DNA from: Flavobacterium sp.
GTDB taxonomy: Bacteria; Bacteroidota; Bacteroidia; Flavobacteriales; Flavobacteriaceae
NCBI GenBank assembly: GCA_030151255.1
Contig: JASLED010000071.1
Span: 1 to 61,199 of the forward strand
Length of the DNA: 61,199 nt
Direction of reading: 5' to 3'
The stretch's first letter is position 1. Each line of letters starts with the position of its first letter. Made by a program: the position numbers and the translations under genes. Below, piece by piece: positions 34,011-42,483 of this stretch. Below the pieces are notes generated by a model, which was not told where the DNA came from, did not search any database, and was given only the letters and a program-made list of their open reading frames with translations.

Positions 34011-36704
34011 TTAAAATGAAAATCGAGTAGATAATAAAATCTGTCTTGATCGAATGGGTGCAGTAATTACAGAAGTCATCATCTCATTTGTAATTACTTG
34101 ACTATATTGTTTGTGATTTAATATATTTGAACAACTTAACTCTACATCAATTTTGCGTTTTTGAAATGTAAAACGATACATTAAATCTAAAAATGTATTA
34201 TTAAAATTTTGTTGTTGAATTTTATTTTGTTGATAATCAACTGTAGTTATTAATGAATGTTGTTTAAACGGAATAATAGACAACGTTGCATAATGTGTAT
34301 TTTTAAATGTATTATTTTCACTAAACTGATTTCGCTTATAAGCCAAATAGTTAAATTTATATTCCACATTTAGCCAAGAAAACGAAGAATTGCTCAAGCT
34401 AACACTGTAATTATTTTGCTGTGATTTTGGCGAATAATATACAGTATTAATTAACATCGGATCTTCCGAAAAATCATAAGAAATACTTCCTTTTAATGTT
34501 GTACTAATTGCCTGAAACAATTTACTTGCATAAAATTCAACTCCTTTTGTATTTTTTGTGTTGCGTTTTTCAATCGCTTCAATTATTTGCTGACCATTTG
34601 CATCAATACTTCTGGCAAATAAAATCGACCTATTTTCTGCCGTATAATTCAATTTTACAGCAGCAAACCATCCTTCAAAAGGATCTTTAAAATTGGTTTC
34701 TAAACGAGATAGAAATCGATCATTTTTTACAATTTGATTATCAAACGAAGTAAAGTTTAATTCAGAAAAAATATAAGCTGGATATAATTGATTTACCGCA
34801 GTAAAACTACTGTTATAATTCATATTGGCTTTAAACGTCCAACGCAAAGGCGTAGAATATGACATATATAAGTTGGGCGTAAAAAGTAATTTATTATTTT
34901 TCTTTTTATGATCGGTTTGGTGATTATTTAAAAATACATTGGTATAGGCCAATGGCAAATTAAGATTAACCGACCAACGCTTTTTTCTATAACTTAATTT
35001 TGATTGCAGTGTATTGCTCATTTCCTGATACAGCAAATCATTACTATACTCGTCATTTATAGCTGTTAAAGTTTGATTTTGTACATCAGCGCCATATAAA
35101 TCTGAAGTGAAATTGGTTCTTTTATAAGTAAACATATATTCTGAAGCAACTGTTATGGCTTTAAATTTCCATCCATAAGAAAACGCATTTTTGGTGTAAA
35201 AAGATTGATTTTTAAATTGCTGATATAATGTTAAATACTCATTTATAGTTGTATTTGTTGTATTAAACAACGCAGTTGGCGATGCAATATAATCTTCTTT
35301 ATCGGTTGAAAAATCAATTAATGATCTAAAATTAATCCAATCTTTATCGGTTACAGGAATAATGGTACTTAACGAGTTTTGCACTTGATAGATTGGTGCT
35401 TTTAGCTTTTGTTCTATTTGCTCTTTTTCGGAGTTGATTCCTAAATTTCCAAACGATTTATTTTGCAAAGCATTAAAAGAAACTACATTTTTAAAATAGT
35501 TATTCTTTTCGTTTTTAGTGAGTGTAAAAGTAGAATTAAACGCTTCTTTTATTTGATTACTCGACGATATTCTTTGATAAATAATATTATCTGGTATAGA
35601 ATCATTTGGATTGCTATAAGCAATTGAAGTTAATTGTGATCGATTATCATTATCTATCTTTTCATTTAAATAATACACAGATCCGGCAATTTCCCAATCT
35701 TTTTTCAATTTCTTTAATACATTGACATTTCCTAAATGACTTTTATTCATCAAGTATCGCTCTTGTTTTATAGCTGGATTTTCGTTGTCTGCTATTTTTA
35801 AAAAAGGCGCTGACGAAGCACTATAACGAAAAACATCGTATTCATCAAACGAATAAAAATCAATCATTTTATTGGTAACCGTTTGCCCCGTATTATTGGT
35901 ATCATAGCCAAGCATGGCTTGAAAGCCAGTGCTAAAAAAGAGCGGATTTATAGCTGCATTCCACAAAAATGGCGATAGTCCAACTCCTATTTTTGCTGTA
36001 CCGCTATAACTAATTTTATTTTTTAAACGAATATTTAAAGCAGGTTTTCCTGTGGCTACTTTTCCTTCTAATAATTTTATAGGCTGATGTTCTTCATAAA
36101 CCTCAATACGCGCAATATCGGCAGGAGAAATTGATCGAGTAATGGCCGAATAACGTCCTTTCATCAAATCTAAACCTTCTACATAAAACCGATTAATGCT
36201 TTCGCCTTGGTATTTTATTTGCCCTGAACTACTTACTTCTACGCCGGGCAAACGCTTTAAAACATCTTCCAACACACGATCAGTTTTCATCGAAAGTGAT
36301 TCTACGTTATAACTCAACGTATCATTGCGTTGTGTTATCGGGCTGGGCTTGATGTAGATTTCTTGTAATTCTGTGGTTTGTTGCACTAAAGTAATGGAAT
36401 AATTGGCCGCCTTAGGATCAATTATTACCTCATAAACGGCATAATCAAAATGCTGTATGTGCAACTTTAGCGCTTCGTTTATTTTAGGAACTGCAAACGT
36501 AAATTCTCCCAAAACTGACGATTGGGTATATTGCACTACTTCGTTGCTTTCTGCTTTTATTAAAGTAACAAATGCACCTTCTACAGCTTTATTGGTTTCA
36601 TCAACTACTTTTCCTTTTAGATTATTTTGCGCATAAACACTTAAGCAACTCAAGAAAAATAGCAACTGAAAAAAAGCATATCGATTAAAAAATTTTATAC
36701 ACAA
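34011..36704 (-). CDS. TonB-dependent receptor of a GLPGLI cassette
   Basis: An 897-residue outer-membrane receptor. Signal peptide 1-25 (ending SVYAQ), carboxypeptidase-regulatory-like domain about 28-110 (GKVVDETNKAVEGAFVTL), plug about 135-220 (RLPGVEVSSSGQIKYQG, NRFYVEGLDLM), then barrel strands to the C-terminal aromatic Phe. The plug lacks the TonB-box-rich start of siderophore receptors and resembles the receptors that pair with GLPGLI proteins. The only start that keeps the signal peptide is TTG at 36704, 3 bp after the GLPGLI stop; no in-frame ATG occurs until the mature protein. Ligand unknown; the peptide upstream is a candidate cargo. Confidence 0.88.
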   Translation of the reverse strand: MCIKFFNRYAFFQLLFFLSCLSVYAQNNLKGKVVDETNKAVEGAFVTLIKAESNEVVQYTQSSVLGEFTFAVPKINEALKLHIQHFDYAVYEVIIDPKAANYSITLVQQTTELQEIYIKPSPITQRNDTLSYNVESLSMKTDRVLEDVLKRLPGVEVSSSGQIKYQGESINRFYVEGLDLMKGRYSAITRSISPADIARIEVYEEHQPIKLLEGKVATGKPALNIRLKNKISYSGTAKIGVGLSPFLWNAAINPLFFSTGFQAMLGYDTNNTGQTVTNKMIDFYSFDEYDVFRYSASSAPFLKIADNENPAIKQERYLMNKSHLGNVNVLKKLKKDWEIAGSVYYLNEKIDNDNRSQLTSIAYSNPNDSIPDNIIYQRISSSNQIKEAFNSTFTLTKNEKNNYFKNVVSFNALQNKSFGNLGINSEKEQIEQKLKAPIYQVQNSLSTIIPVTDKDWINFRSLIDFSTDKEDYIASPTALFNTTNTTINEYLTLYQQFKNQSFYTKNAFSYGWKFKAITVASEYMFTYKRTNFTSDLYGADVQNQTLTAINDEYSNDLLYQEMSNTLQSKLSYRKKRWSVNLNLPLAYTNVFLNNHQTDHKKKNNKLLFTPNLYMSYSTPLRWTFKANMNYNSSFTAVNQLYPAYIFSELNFTSFDNQIVKNDRFLSRLETNFKDPFEGWFAAVKLNYTAENRSILFARSIDANGQQIIEAIEKRNTKNTKGVEFYASKLFQAISTTLKGSISYDFSEDPMLINTVYYSPKSQQNNYSVSLSNSSFSWLNVEYKFNYLAYKRNQFSENNTFKNTHYATLSIIPFKQHSLITTVDYQQNKIQQQNFNNTFLDLMYRFTFQKRKIDVELSCSNILNHKQYSQVITNEMMTSVITAPIRSRQILLSTRFSF

Positions 36705-36707
36705 AAT

Positions 36708-37496
36708 TTAATCTACTTTATAAATCGAATGATTTGTATCAACTCCTCTAACATTAAATTTCTCAGGCATATCTGGAGCGCTTATTCCCATTTCTTTCAT
36801 AGTTTCCTGCAAATATTTAGTTCGATTTACGCGCAATGCTTTTTCGTATTGATTTTGTGTAACAACTGTTGATTCTTTATCTGGGCTGAGTAATTCCCAA
36901 TTGTCAACTACCGTTTTTTCACTATTGAGTAATTCAAACCCATAAATATTATCTTCGTCCCACGCTTTTACTACAAAACCTGGCAAGTTTTTAAACACAT
37001 AAGGGCCTTCCATCAACGGAATATCTCTGGTAAACAAAACAGTCCAATTTCGACCTTCGTAAAAAGTGGTTGCTTTTTGTACTGAAAAATCATTCCATTG
37101 CTCTACTCCTGGAACTATTTTCCAAACCAAATCCTTTGTATTTGTATGGTATAAATAATCGGTTTTAACAATAGAAGCTTTTGTTGTTACAACACCATTA
37201 TGATAATAAATAAGGAAATTGGTTTTTGGACGAAAGCCATAAATAGCAGACATTCCCTCTTCTTTTGTTTTGGCATTCGCAAGGGCTAATTTTCGTTCCA
37301 ATAAATCCTTTTCCATAAAACGAGAAGTTTTTAAGGAATCGATATCCAATACAAAAACCGTTTCTCCAACTTTTTCAGGTTCTATTTTACTTGTTTTCAA
37401 TGTACCTTGATAGTTATAACGCATTACAGTTTTTTCTTGTGCGAATACGCATAAAGAAAATAACATTGCAAATATTAAAAGTAATCTTTTTTTCAT
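36708..37496 (-). CDS. GLPGLI-family secreted protein
   Basis: A 262-residue protein with a signal peptide (1-19, ending CVFAQ). The family core is seen as GPYVFKNLPGFVVKAWDEDNIYGFELL; the eponymous motif reads NLPGFV at 170-175. The family (TIGR01200 type) is beta-rich, periplasmic or surface-located, and is usually adjacent to TonB receptors; no biochemical function is established. Here it lies between a small secreted peptide gene and the receptor, 3 bp from the latter. It could be a chaperone, processing factor or binding partner for the peptide (inference). Confidence 0.85.
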   Translation of the reverse strand: MKKRLLLIFAMLFSLCVFAQEKTVMRYNYQGTLKTSKIEPEKVGETVFVLDIDSLKTSRFMEKDLLERKLALANAKTKEEGMSAIYGFRPKTNFLIYYHNGVVTTKASIVKTDYLYHTNTKDLVWKIVPGVEQWNDFSVQKATTFYEGRNWTVLFTRDIPLMEGPYVFKNLPGFVVKAWDEDNIYGFELLNSEKTVVDNWELLSPDKESTVVTQNQYEKALRVNRTKYLQETMKEMGISAPDMPEKFNVRGVDTNHSIYKVD

Positions 37497-37516
37497 TTTT
37501 TATCTTTTTAAAATAA

Positions 37517-37550
37517 AAACAGCTAAAGAGAAAATTCAAATTAGCTGTTT
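37517..37550 (-). terminator. Probable leaky terminator between peptide and GLPGLI genes
   Basis: A perfect 10-bp stem (aaacagctaa with ttagctgttt) with a 14-base loop; on the minus strand it is followed by a T-rich run. It lies between two same-strand genes and so may act as an attenuator. Confidence 0.65.
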
Positions 37551-37559
37551 GGTTCAATT

Positions 37560-37742
37560 TTATTCTTTACAGAAGAAATCATCAATATCAAAAAAATCAT
37601 CATTCAACTGATCTTGGTCCATTGTATCTGGGCAATAAATTGTTCCTGCACCACATGATAAATATAATGGAAAACAACCAGAATCAGCAAAACTTAAAGA
37701 AGAAATTGCAAAAAATGAAAAAGCTAACACTAATTTTTTCAT
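37560..37742 (-). CDS. Small secreted acidic Cys-containing peptide
   Basis: A 60-residue precursor. Residues 1-19 are a clear signal peptide (cleavage after SFA), leaving about 41 residues with four cysteines (positions 23, 30, 37 and 58) and an acidic C-terminal half (DQDQLNDDFFDIDDFF). I do not recognise a family. It is the first gene of a set with the GLPGLI protein and TonB receptor, with a hairpin terminator between it and the GLPGLI gene, the layout often seen when a precursor peptide is needed in excess. Possible roles: metal-binding or signalling peptide, bacteriocin, or receptor cargo; none can be chosen from sequence alone. An A17 tract (37826-37842) is upstream. Confidence 0.7.
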   Translation of the reverse strand: MKKLVLAFSFFAISSLSFADSGCFPLYLSCGAGTIYCPDTMDQDQLNDDFFDIDDFFCKE

Positions 37743-37825
37743 AATAAATTTTGTTCAGTATTTTCCCTGTTCCCTGCTTTATGTTATTATTTAGATGCAA
37801 TATTGATTTTATTTTTATATTAATC

Positions 37826-37842
37826 AAAAAAAAAAAAAAAAA
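37826..37842. repeat. A17 homopolymer tract
   Basis: Seventeen consecutive A (T on the minus strand), 84-100 bp upstream of the secreted peptide ATG. Such a tract can be mutable by slippage or may be a sequencing uncertainty. Confidence 0.8.
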
Positions 37843-37977
37843 CATATTTTAATAAAAATGACTATTTACAAATCATAAAATAAAACGAAAACACAATGAA
37901 AACACAACAAGTTGTTAAATAATTTCACAATTTATTATTAACTCAAAAAACTATGTTTTTAATAGAATCAAAATAAA

Positions 37978-38010
37978 AAAGAGGATGACCTTTTGGGACA
38001 TCCTCTTTAT
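37978..38010 (-). terminator. Intrinsic terminator of the lipocalin-ompA pair
   Basis: A stem aaagaggatg with catcctcttt (inner cc/gg after one mismatch) right after the OmpA stop. Confidence 0.8.
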
Positions 38011-38029
38011 ATTCTATACTGCTATAAAA

Positions 38030-38728
38030 TTACATTTGTGCAGCTTCATTTTGTGCATTAATAATCATTTGCTCATTTGCACTAATAGCAAATTCTACAC
38101 GACGGTTTTTAGATCTTCCTGCTTCTGTATCATTACTCGCAACTGGATCTGCAATTCCCATTCCTTCTGTAGTTAAACGTTTATTAGAAATACCATTTTG
38201 CATTAAATATGTTTTAACAGCTGTAGCACGTTGTCTAGACAGTTTTAAATTATATTCTTCTTTACCTGTATTATCTGTATAACCGTAAATACTAATGTTT
38301 GTATCTGGGTTTTCTTTAAATACAAGAATTAATTTATCTAAGTTTGCTTTTGCTTTATCAGTCAAAGTAGCTTGATTTAAATTAAAGTTTACAGAGTTTT
38401 CTCCCAACGTTAATTTAATTCCTTCACCAACTCTTTCTACTTGAGCACCCGGAACAGTTTCTTCAATTTTACGTGCTTGTTTGTCCATATTGTTTCCAAT
38501 AACACCACCAGCAGCACCACCAATAACTCCACCAAGTACAGCTCCTAAAGCACTGTTTCCACCTTTTCCGATGTTATTTCCTAAAATACCTCCAATAATT
38601 GCTCCACTTGCTGCACCAATTGCTGCACCTTTTTGAGTATTATTTGCGTTTTTTACTGAATCACAACTTGTCAATGACAAAGAACTCATCAACACAAGAC
38701 CCGCTAATACAGTTGTTGTTTTTTTCAT
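38030..38728 (-). CDS. OmpA-family lipoprotein with glycine zipper
   Basis: A 232-residue outer-membrane lipoprotein. The lipobox is LTSC (Cys at 22). Residues about 33-85 are a glycine-zipper segment (GAAIGAASGAIIGGILGNNIGKGG...GGVIGGAAGGVIG). Residues about 105-220 form the OmpA peptidoglycan-binding domain (NATLTDKAKANLDKL-type start, IYGYTDNTGKEEYNLKLSRQRA, NRRVEF), with the Asp and Arg that grip diaminopimelate. It resembles YiaD. It lies 21 bp downstream of a lipocalin-like lipoprotein gene and likely shares its transcript. Confidence 0.93.
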   Translation of the reverse strand: MKKTTTVLAGLVLMSSLSLTSCDSVKNANNTQKGAAIGAASGAIIGGILGNNIGKGGNSALGAVLGGVIGGAAGGVIGNNMDKQARKIEETVPGAQVERVGEGIKLTLGENSVNFNLNQATLTDKAKANLDKLILVFKENPDTNISIYGYTDNTGKEEYNLKLSRQRATAVKTYLMQNGISNKRLTTEGMGIADPVASNDTEAGRSKNRRVEFAISANEQMIINAQNEAAQM

Positions 38729-38749
38729 ATTATTCTGTTCTTTTGATTT

Positions 38750-39208
38750 TTAGTTTTTTTGAAAATGATATGTTACATCGTACCCTTGTCCACCAACATA
38801 AAATGTGTTTACCAAATCAAAGCTAGATGCTGATTGATTTTTTACTTTCATTTTATATCCTGTAGTTACATTTTTAGCTTTTTCACCTTGATCTACAAAT
38901 TTAAATTCAAATTCTCCGCTAGGTGTAATAAACCATTTAAAATTTCCTTCATACATCGGGCAAGCTCCACCACCTGTCAAATTTACAGTACCTGAATTAT
39001 TATTTGATACAAATTTCCATTGACTATTTTTAAAACATTTTGAATCAGCAATATCAAATGAAGTAATTTTTACAAAATCTCCTCCAATGTTTGATACCTC
39101 TGTTAATGTCCAATTTCCTTTTAAACCATATTGCGATTTTGCATCCATAGTTGGCTTACAAGAAAACATCAATGCTCCTGCAAAACTTAATACTAAAAAC
39201 TTTTTCAT
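38750..39208 (-). CDS. Lipocalin-like lipoprotein
   Basis: A 152-residue lipoprotein with lipobox FSC (Cys at 17). LKGNWTLTEVSN at the start of the mature part and the beta-strand-rich remainder (FEFKFVDQ, GYDVTYHFQK) match lipocalin-like families of Bacteroidota (lipocalin_5-type). Two further cysteines (SKCFKNSQW, GACPMYEGNF) may form a disulfide. It precedes an OmpA lipoprotein, a frequent pair in Flavobacteriia. Ligand unknown. A minus-strand one-mismatch -7 box (CAATATTA on the plus strand) lies near 39232. Confidence 0.82.
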   Translation of the reverse strand: MKKFLVLSFAGALMFSCKPTMDAKSQYGLKGNWTLTEVSNIGGDFVKITSFDIADSKCFKNSQWKFVSNNNSGTVNLTGGGACPMYEGNFKWFITPSGEFEFKFVDQGEKAKNVTTGYKMKVKNQSASSFDLVNTFYVGGQGYDVTYHFQKN

Positions 39209-39376
39209 ACGTTAATATAATATTTTTTACAATATTACAAACTTTCTATATTACTTTTTAATATTTATCCATAAAAAAAGACTTTATGACAGAATGTCAC
39301 TAACTAAATGCTTGGTATCTTTTTTGACTATATCATAATTGAGTTAAATTATTAAATATATAAACCTATCATAATT

Positions 39377-41230
39377 ATGACATCTGGAAAAATTAATGTA
39401 ACCGTAGAGAATATCTTTCCATTGATTAAAAAGTTTTTGTACAGCGATCATGAGATATTTTTGAGAGAACTTGTTTCAAATGCAACTGATGCTACATTAA
39501 AACTAAAACACCTTACAAGTATTGGTGAGGCAAATGTTGAATATGGCTCTCCTATTATTGAGGTTAAAATAGATAAAGACAATAAAACACTTCATATTAT
39601 CGATCAAGGAATTGGTATGACCAAAGAAGAAGTGGAAAAATACATTAATCAAGTTGCTTTTTCTGGAGCAGAAGAATTTCTAGAAAAATATAAAGACAGC
39701 GCAAAAGATGCAGGTATTATTGGTCATTTTGGTTTAGGATTCTATTCGGCATTTATGGTAGCTGATAAGGTAGAAATCTTTACTAAATCATACAAAGGAG
39801 ATGCGGCAGCGCATTGGACGTGTGACGGTAGCCCAGAATACACTTTAGAAGATTGCAACAAACAAGACAGAGGTTCAGAAATTGTTTTGCATATTGCTGA
39901 GGATTCACTTGAATTTTTAGAAGAATACAAAATTCGCGAATTACTTACAAAATACAACAAGTTTATGCCTGTGCCAATTAAATTTGGTACGCATGAAGAA
40001 GGTGAAGGAGATGATAAAGTTGTTGTTGATACAATTATCAATAATCCAAATCCGGCTTGGACAAAACAACCTTCTGAATTAACGGATGAAGATTACCAAA
40101 ACTTTTATCGCGAATTATATCCGATGCAATTTGAAGAACCTCTTTTCAATATTCATCTAAATGTAGATTATCCGTTTAATCTTACAGGTATTTTGTATTT
40201 CCCTAAATTATCAGGCGATTTACAAATGCAAAAAGATAAAATTCAATTGTATCAAAACCAAGTTTTTGTTACCGATAATGTGGAAGGAATTGTACCTGAT
40301 TTCCTAACGATGCTTAAAGGAGTAATTGATTCGCCAGATATTCCATTAAACGTTTCTCGTTCTTACTTACAAGCAGATGGAAATGTAAAGAAAATATCAA
40401 ACTATATTACACGTAAAGTTGCCGATAAATTAAAAGCCTTGTTTAATGAAAACAGAGCTGATTTTGAAGCAAAATGGAACGATATTAAAATTGTTTTAGA
40501 ATATGGAATGTTATCTGAGCCTAAGTTTAGCGAAAAAGCAGGTTCATTTATGTTATATCCAACAGTAGATGGCAAATTCTTTACATTAGACGAATTAAAA
40601 GAAGCAACTAAAGATGCACAAACCGACAAAGAAGGTAATCTTGTAATTTTATATTCTTCTAACAAAGATGCTCAGCACAGCTACATCAATGCAGCAAAAG
40701 AAAAAGGATATGACGTAATTTTACTAGATTCTCCTATCGTTTCTCATTTAATTCAAAAACTAGAAAGTGAAAATGAAAAACTTACTTTTGTACGTGTAGA
40801 TTCAGATCACGTCAACAATTTAATTAAAAAAGAAGAAACAGCCATTTCTAAATTATCTGAAGATGAAACCTCTTCCTTACAATCATTCATCGAACAAATT
40901 ATTCCGAAAGAAAAATATACGGTAAAAATGGAAGCAATGGACAGTAATTCTGATCCATTAATTATTACTCAGCCAGAGTTTATGCGTAGAATGAAAGAAA
41001 TGAGTCAAACTGGCGGTGGCGGTATGTTTGGAATGGGTAACTTTCCTGAAATGTACAATTTAGTAATTAATACAAACTCTGATTTAGCCTCAAAAATACT
41101 AAATACAAGCAATGAGTCAGAAAAAACAGAAAGTTTTACACAAGCTTTAGATTTAGCAAAACTATCTCAAGGTTTATTGAAGGGCGAAGAACTTACTTCA
41201 TTCATCAAAAGAAATTTTAATAAAATTTAA
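39377..41230 (+). CDS. htpG: Molecular chaperone HtpG (Hsp90)
   Basis: A 617-residue ATP-dependent chaperone. GHKL ATPase motifs are in place: LRELVSNATDATLK (about 28-41), DQGIGMTKEE, GHFGLGFYSAFMVADKV and the GSEIVLHI end of the N domain; the middle domain (about 215-440) and the C-terminal dimerisation domain follow. The Met-rich loop GGGGMFGMGNFPEM near 560 is a Bacteroidota-type feature. ATG and upstream AT-rich region fit; no perfect -7 box is present, so a different sigma factor or heat-shock promoter is possible. Single-gene unit with terminator. Confidence 0.97.
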   Translation: MTSGKINVTVENIFPLIKKFLYSDHEIFLRELVSNATDATLKLKHLTSIGEANVEYGSPIIEVKIDKDNKTLHIIDQGIGMTKEEVEKYINQVAFSGAEEFLEKYKDSAKDAGIIGHFGLGFYSAFMVADKVEIFTKSYKGDAAAHWTCDGSPEYTLEDCNKQDRGSEIVLHIAEDSLEFLEEYKIRELLTKYNKFMPVPIKFGTHEEGEGDDKVVVDTIINNPNPAWTKQPSELTDEDYQNFYRELYPMQFEEPLFNIHLNVDYPFNLTGILYFPKLSGDLQMQKDKIQLYQNQVFVTDNVEGIVPDFLTMLKGVIDSPDIPLNVSRSYLQADGNVKKISNYITRKVADKLKALFNENRADFEAKWNDIKIVLEYGMLSEPKFSEKAGSFMLYPTVDGKFFTLDELKEATKDAQTDKEGNLVILYSSNKDAQHSYINAAKEKGYDVILLDSPIVSHLIQKLESENEKLTFVRVDSDHVNNLIKKEETAISKLSEDETSSLQSFIEQIIPKEKYTVKMEAMDSNSDPLIITQPEFMRRMKEMSQTGGGGMFGMGNFPEMYNLVINTNSDLASKILNTSNESEKTESFTQALDLAKLSQGLLKGEELTSFIKRNFNKI

Positions 41231-41252
41231 ACCTTTTTAAAATTTATAAATG

Positions 41253-41288
41253 AAAAAAGACTAATCAATAATAGATTAGTCTTTTTTT
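41253..41288. terminator. Bidirectional terminator after htpG
   Basis: A stem aaaaaagactaatc with gattagtctttttt, loop aataata. Confidence 0.9.
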
Positions 41289-41334
41289 TATTTAGCATTT
41301 AAAACTAAACACCATAATTTAATCAAGTACTTCC

Positions 41335-41535
41335 TTAAACATTTACCAAATGAAGCGAATCGCTCAACTCTGGTTTTTCTAAAATAAAATTATTTGCCCA
41401 TTTTCTCAATTGTTCTACATCATAAGGCAACAAGTGATCTATGGCTTTTTGGAGCTCTTTATAAAACAATTTAGGGTCAAAACTTACGTTTTCTAAAACA
41501 GTTTTCGCGTAGCTCAACATTATTCTTGTTTTCAT
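41335..41535 (-). CDS. Small conserved-looking cytoplasmic protein, unknown
   Basis: A 66-residue protein, MKTRIMLSYAKTVLENVSFDPKLFYKEL at the start, predicted mostly helical, with no signal or membrane segment. The pattern KTVLxxVSFDxxLFxKEL is one I associate with small uncharacterised Flavobacteriia proteins. It starts at an ATG with an adequate AT-rich upstream region (one-mismatch -7 box near 41580) and is convergent to htpG across a shared terminator. No function can be assigned. Confidence 0.65.
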   Translation of the reverse strand: MKTRIMLSYAKTVLENVSFDPKLFYKELQKAIDHLLPYDVEQLRKWANNFILEKPELSDSLHLVNV

Positions 41536-41831
41536 AATTAATAACTATTTTTTCTTACTTTTATAAATATAGAACTATTTTTCAAATATTTAAATTATTA
41601 ATCATTTATTTAATAGTATTTTAATATATATAATTTCAAACTTTTGAATTTACAATAGCAAAACCAACGTATTACTTTTAATAAATCATTTTTTAAAATT
41701 GTATTAATTAATTATTCTTATATTTTTTGAAGATAAAAAATATTATTTGATAAAATATAAAAACAATTCAAAAATATTTGTAATTTAACTAACAATTAAT
41801 CATTCAAAAAAACATATTCAATCTATTGACA

Positions 41832-42443
41832 ATGAATTTAAAAGCTAATTTACCTAGAGTTGCAGTAATCTTTTTAACGATAATATTTCTTATCACTGCT
41901 GTTACATTTGAAATTTTTGAGCTAAGCTCGTTGCCAGGACAATTTTTTGGTACTTTATTGGGAGTTGTAATTACTTCTATTATTACGGTTTTATTATTAC
42001 ACGGACAAACAAAAAATGAAGAGTCGAGAGAGCGACATATTATGGTGTTTGAAAAAAAACAAGAAGTGTTTTTTACGTTTTTGACTCAGATGAATACAAT
42101 TTTACAGAAAGAGAAATTAACCTTACATCTTTCGCCAAGTAAAACGTTAGAAAAAGAAGTTAACAGTTTACAAGATTTACTATTTGAATTTGGTTATTTA
42201 CAAATGCATACGTCTTCTGATACGTTTGATAAAGTTTTAATTTGTGTTGGAAATTTGATGGCAGAAAACAAAAAAATGAAAACAATAGAAAACAAGTCAG
42301 AACAAGATTTTGAAAATTATTACAGAACACTTTCTACTGATTTTTTTGAGATTGTAAGTTTATTAAAAATGGAACTTTATAGCGAAGCACCTGATAGAAT
42401 TAATAAAAAGCACTTAGATCGCATTATTAAACTTTCGTTCTAA
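41832..42443 (+). CDS. Two-helix membrane protein with cytosolic helical domain, unknown
   Basis: A 203-residue protein with two adjacent membrane helices (about residues 8-25 and 34-56) and a long helical, probably coiled-coil, domain (about 58-203: KNEESRERHIMVFEKKQEVFFTFL...). I do not recognise a named family. The ATG at 41832 is preferred; the upstream in-frame TTG adds only two codons. A one-mismatch -7 box AATATTTG lies near 41774. It ends 2 bp before a strong terminator and stands alone, so context gives no role. Confidence 0.75.
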   Translation: MNLKANLPRVAVIFLTIIFLITAVTFEIFELSSLPGQFFGTLLGVVITSIITVLLLHGQTKNEESRERHIMVFEKKQEVFFTFLTQMNTILQKEKLTLHLSPSKTLEKEVNSLQDLLFEFGYLQMHTSSDTFDKVLICVGNLMAENKKMKTIENKSEQDFENYYRTLSTDFFEIVSLLKMELYSEAPDRINKKHLDRIIKLSF

Positions 42444-42444
42444 A

Positions 42445-42472
42445 AAAAAATCTCCCTTATGGGAGATTTTTT
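42445..42472. terminator. Bidirectional terminator, unknown gene / yebC
   Basis: A 12-bp stem (aaaaaatctccc with gggagatttttt) with loop ttat between convergent genes. Confidence 0.9.
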
Positions 42473-42483
42473 TTTAGAAGTTA

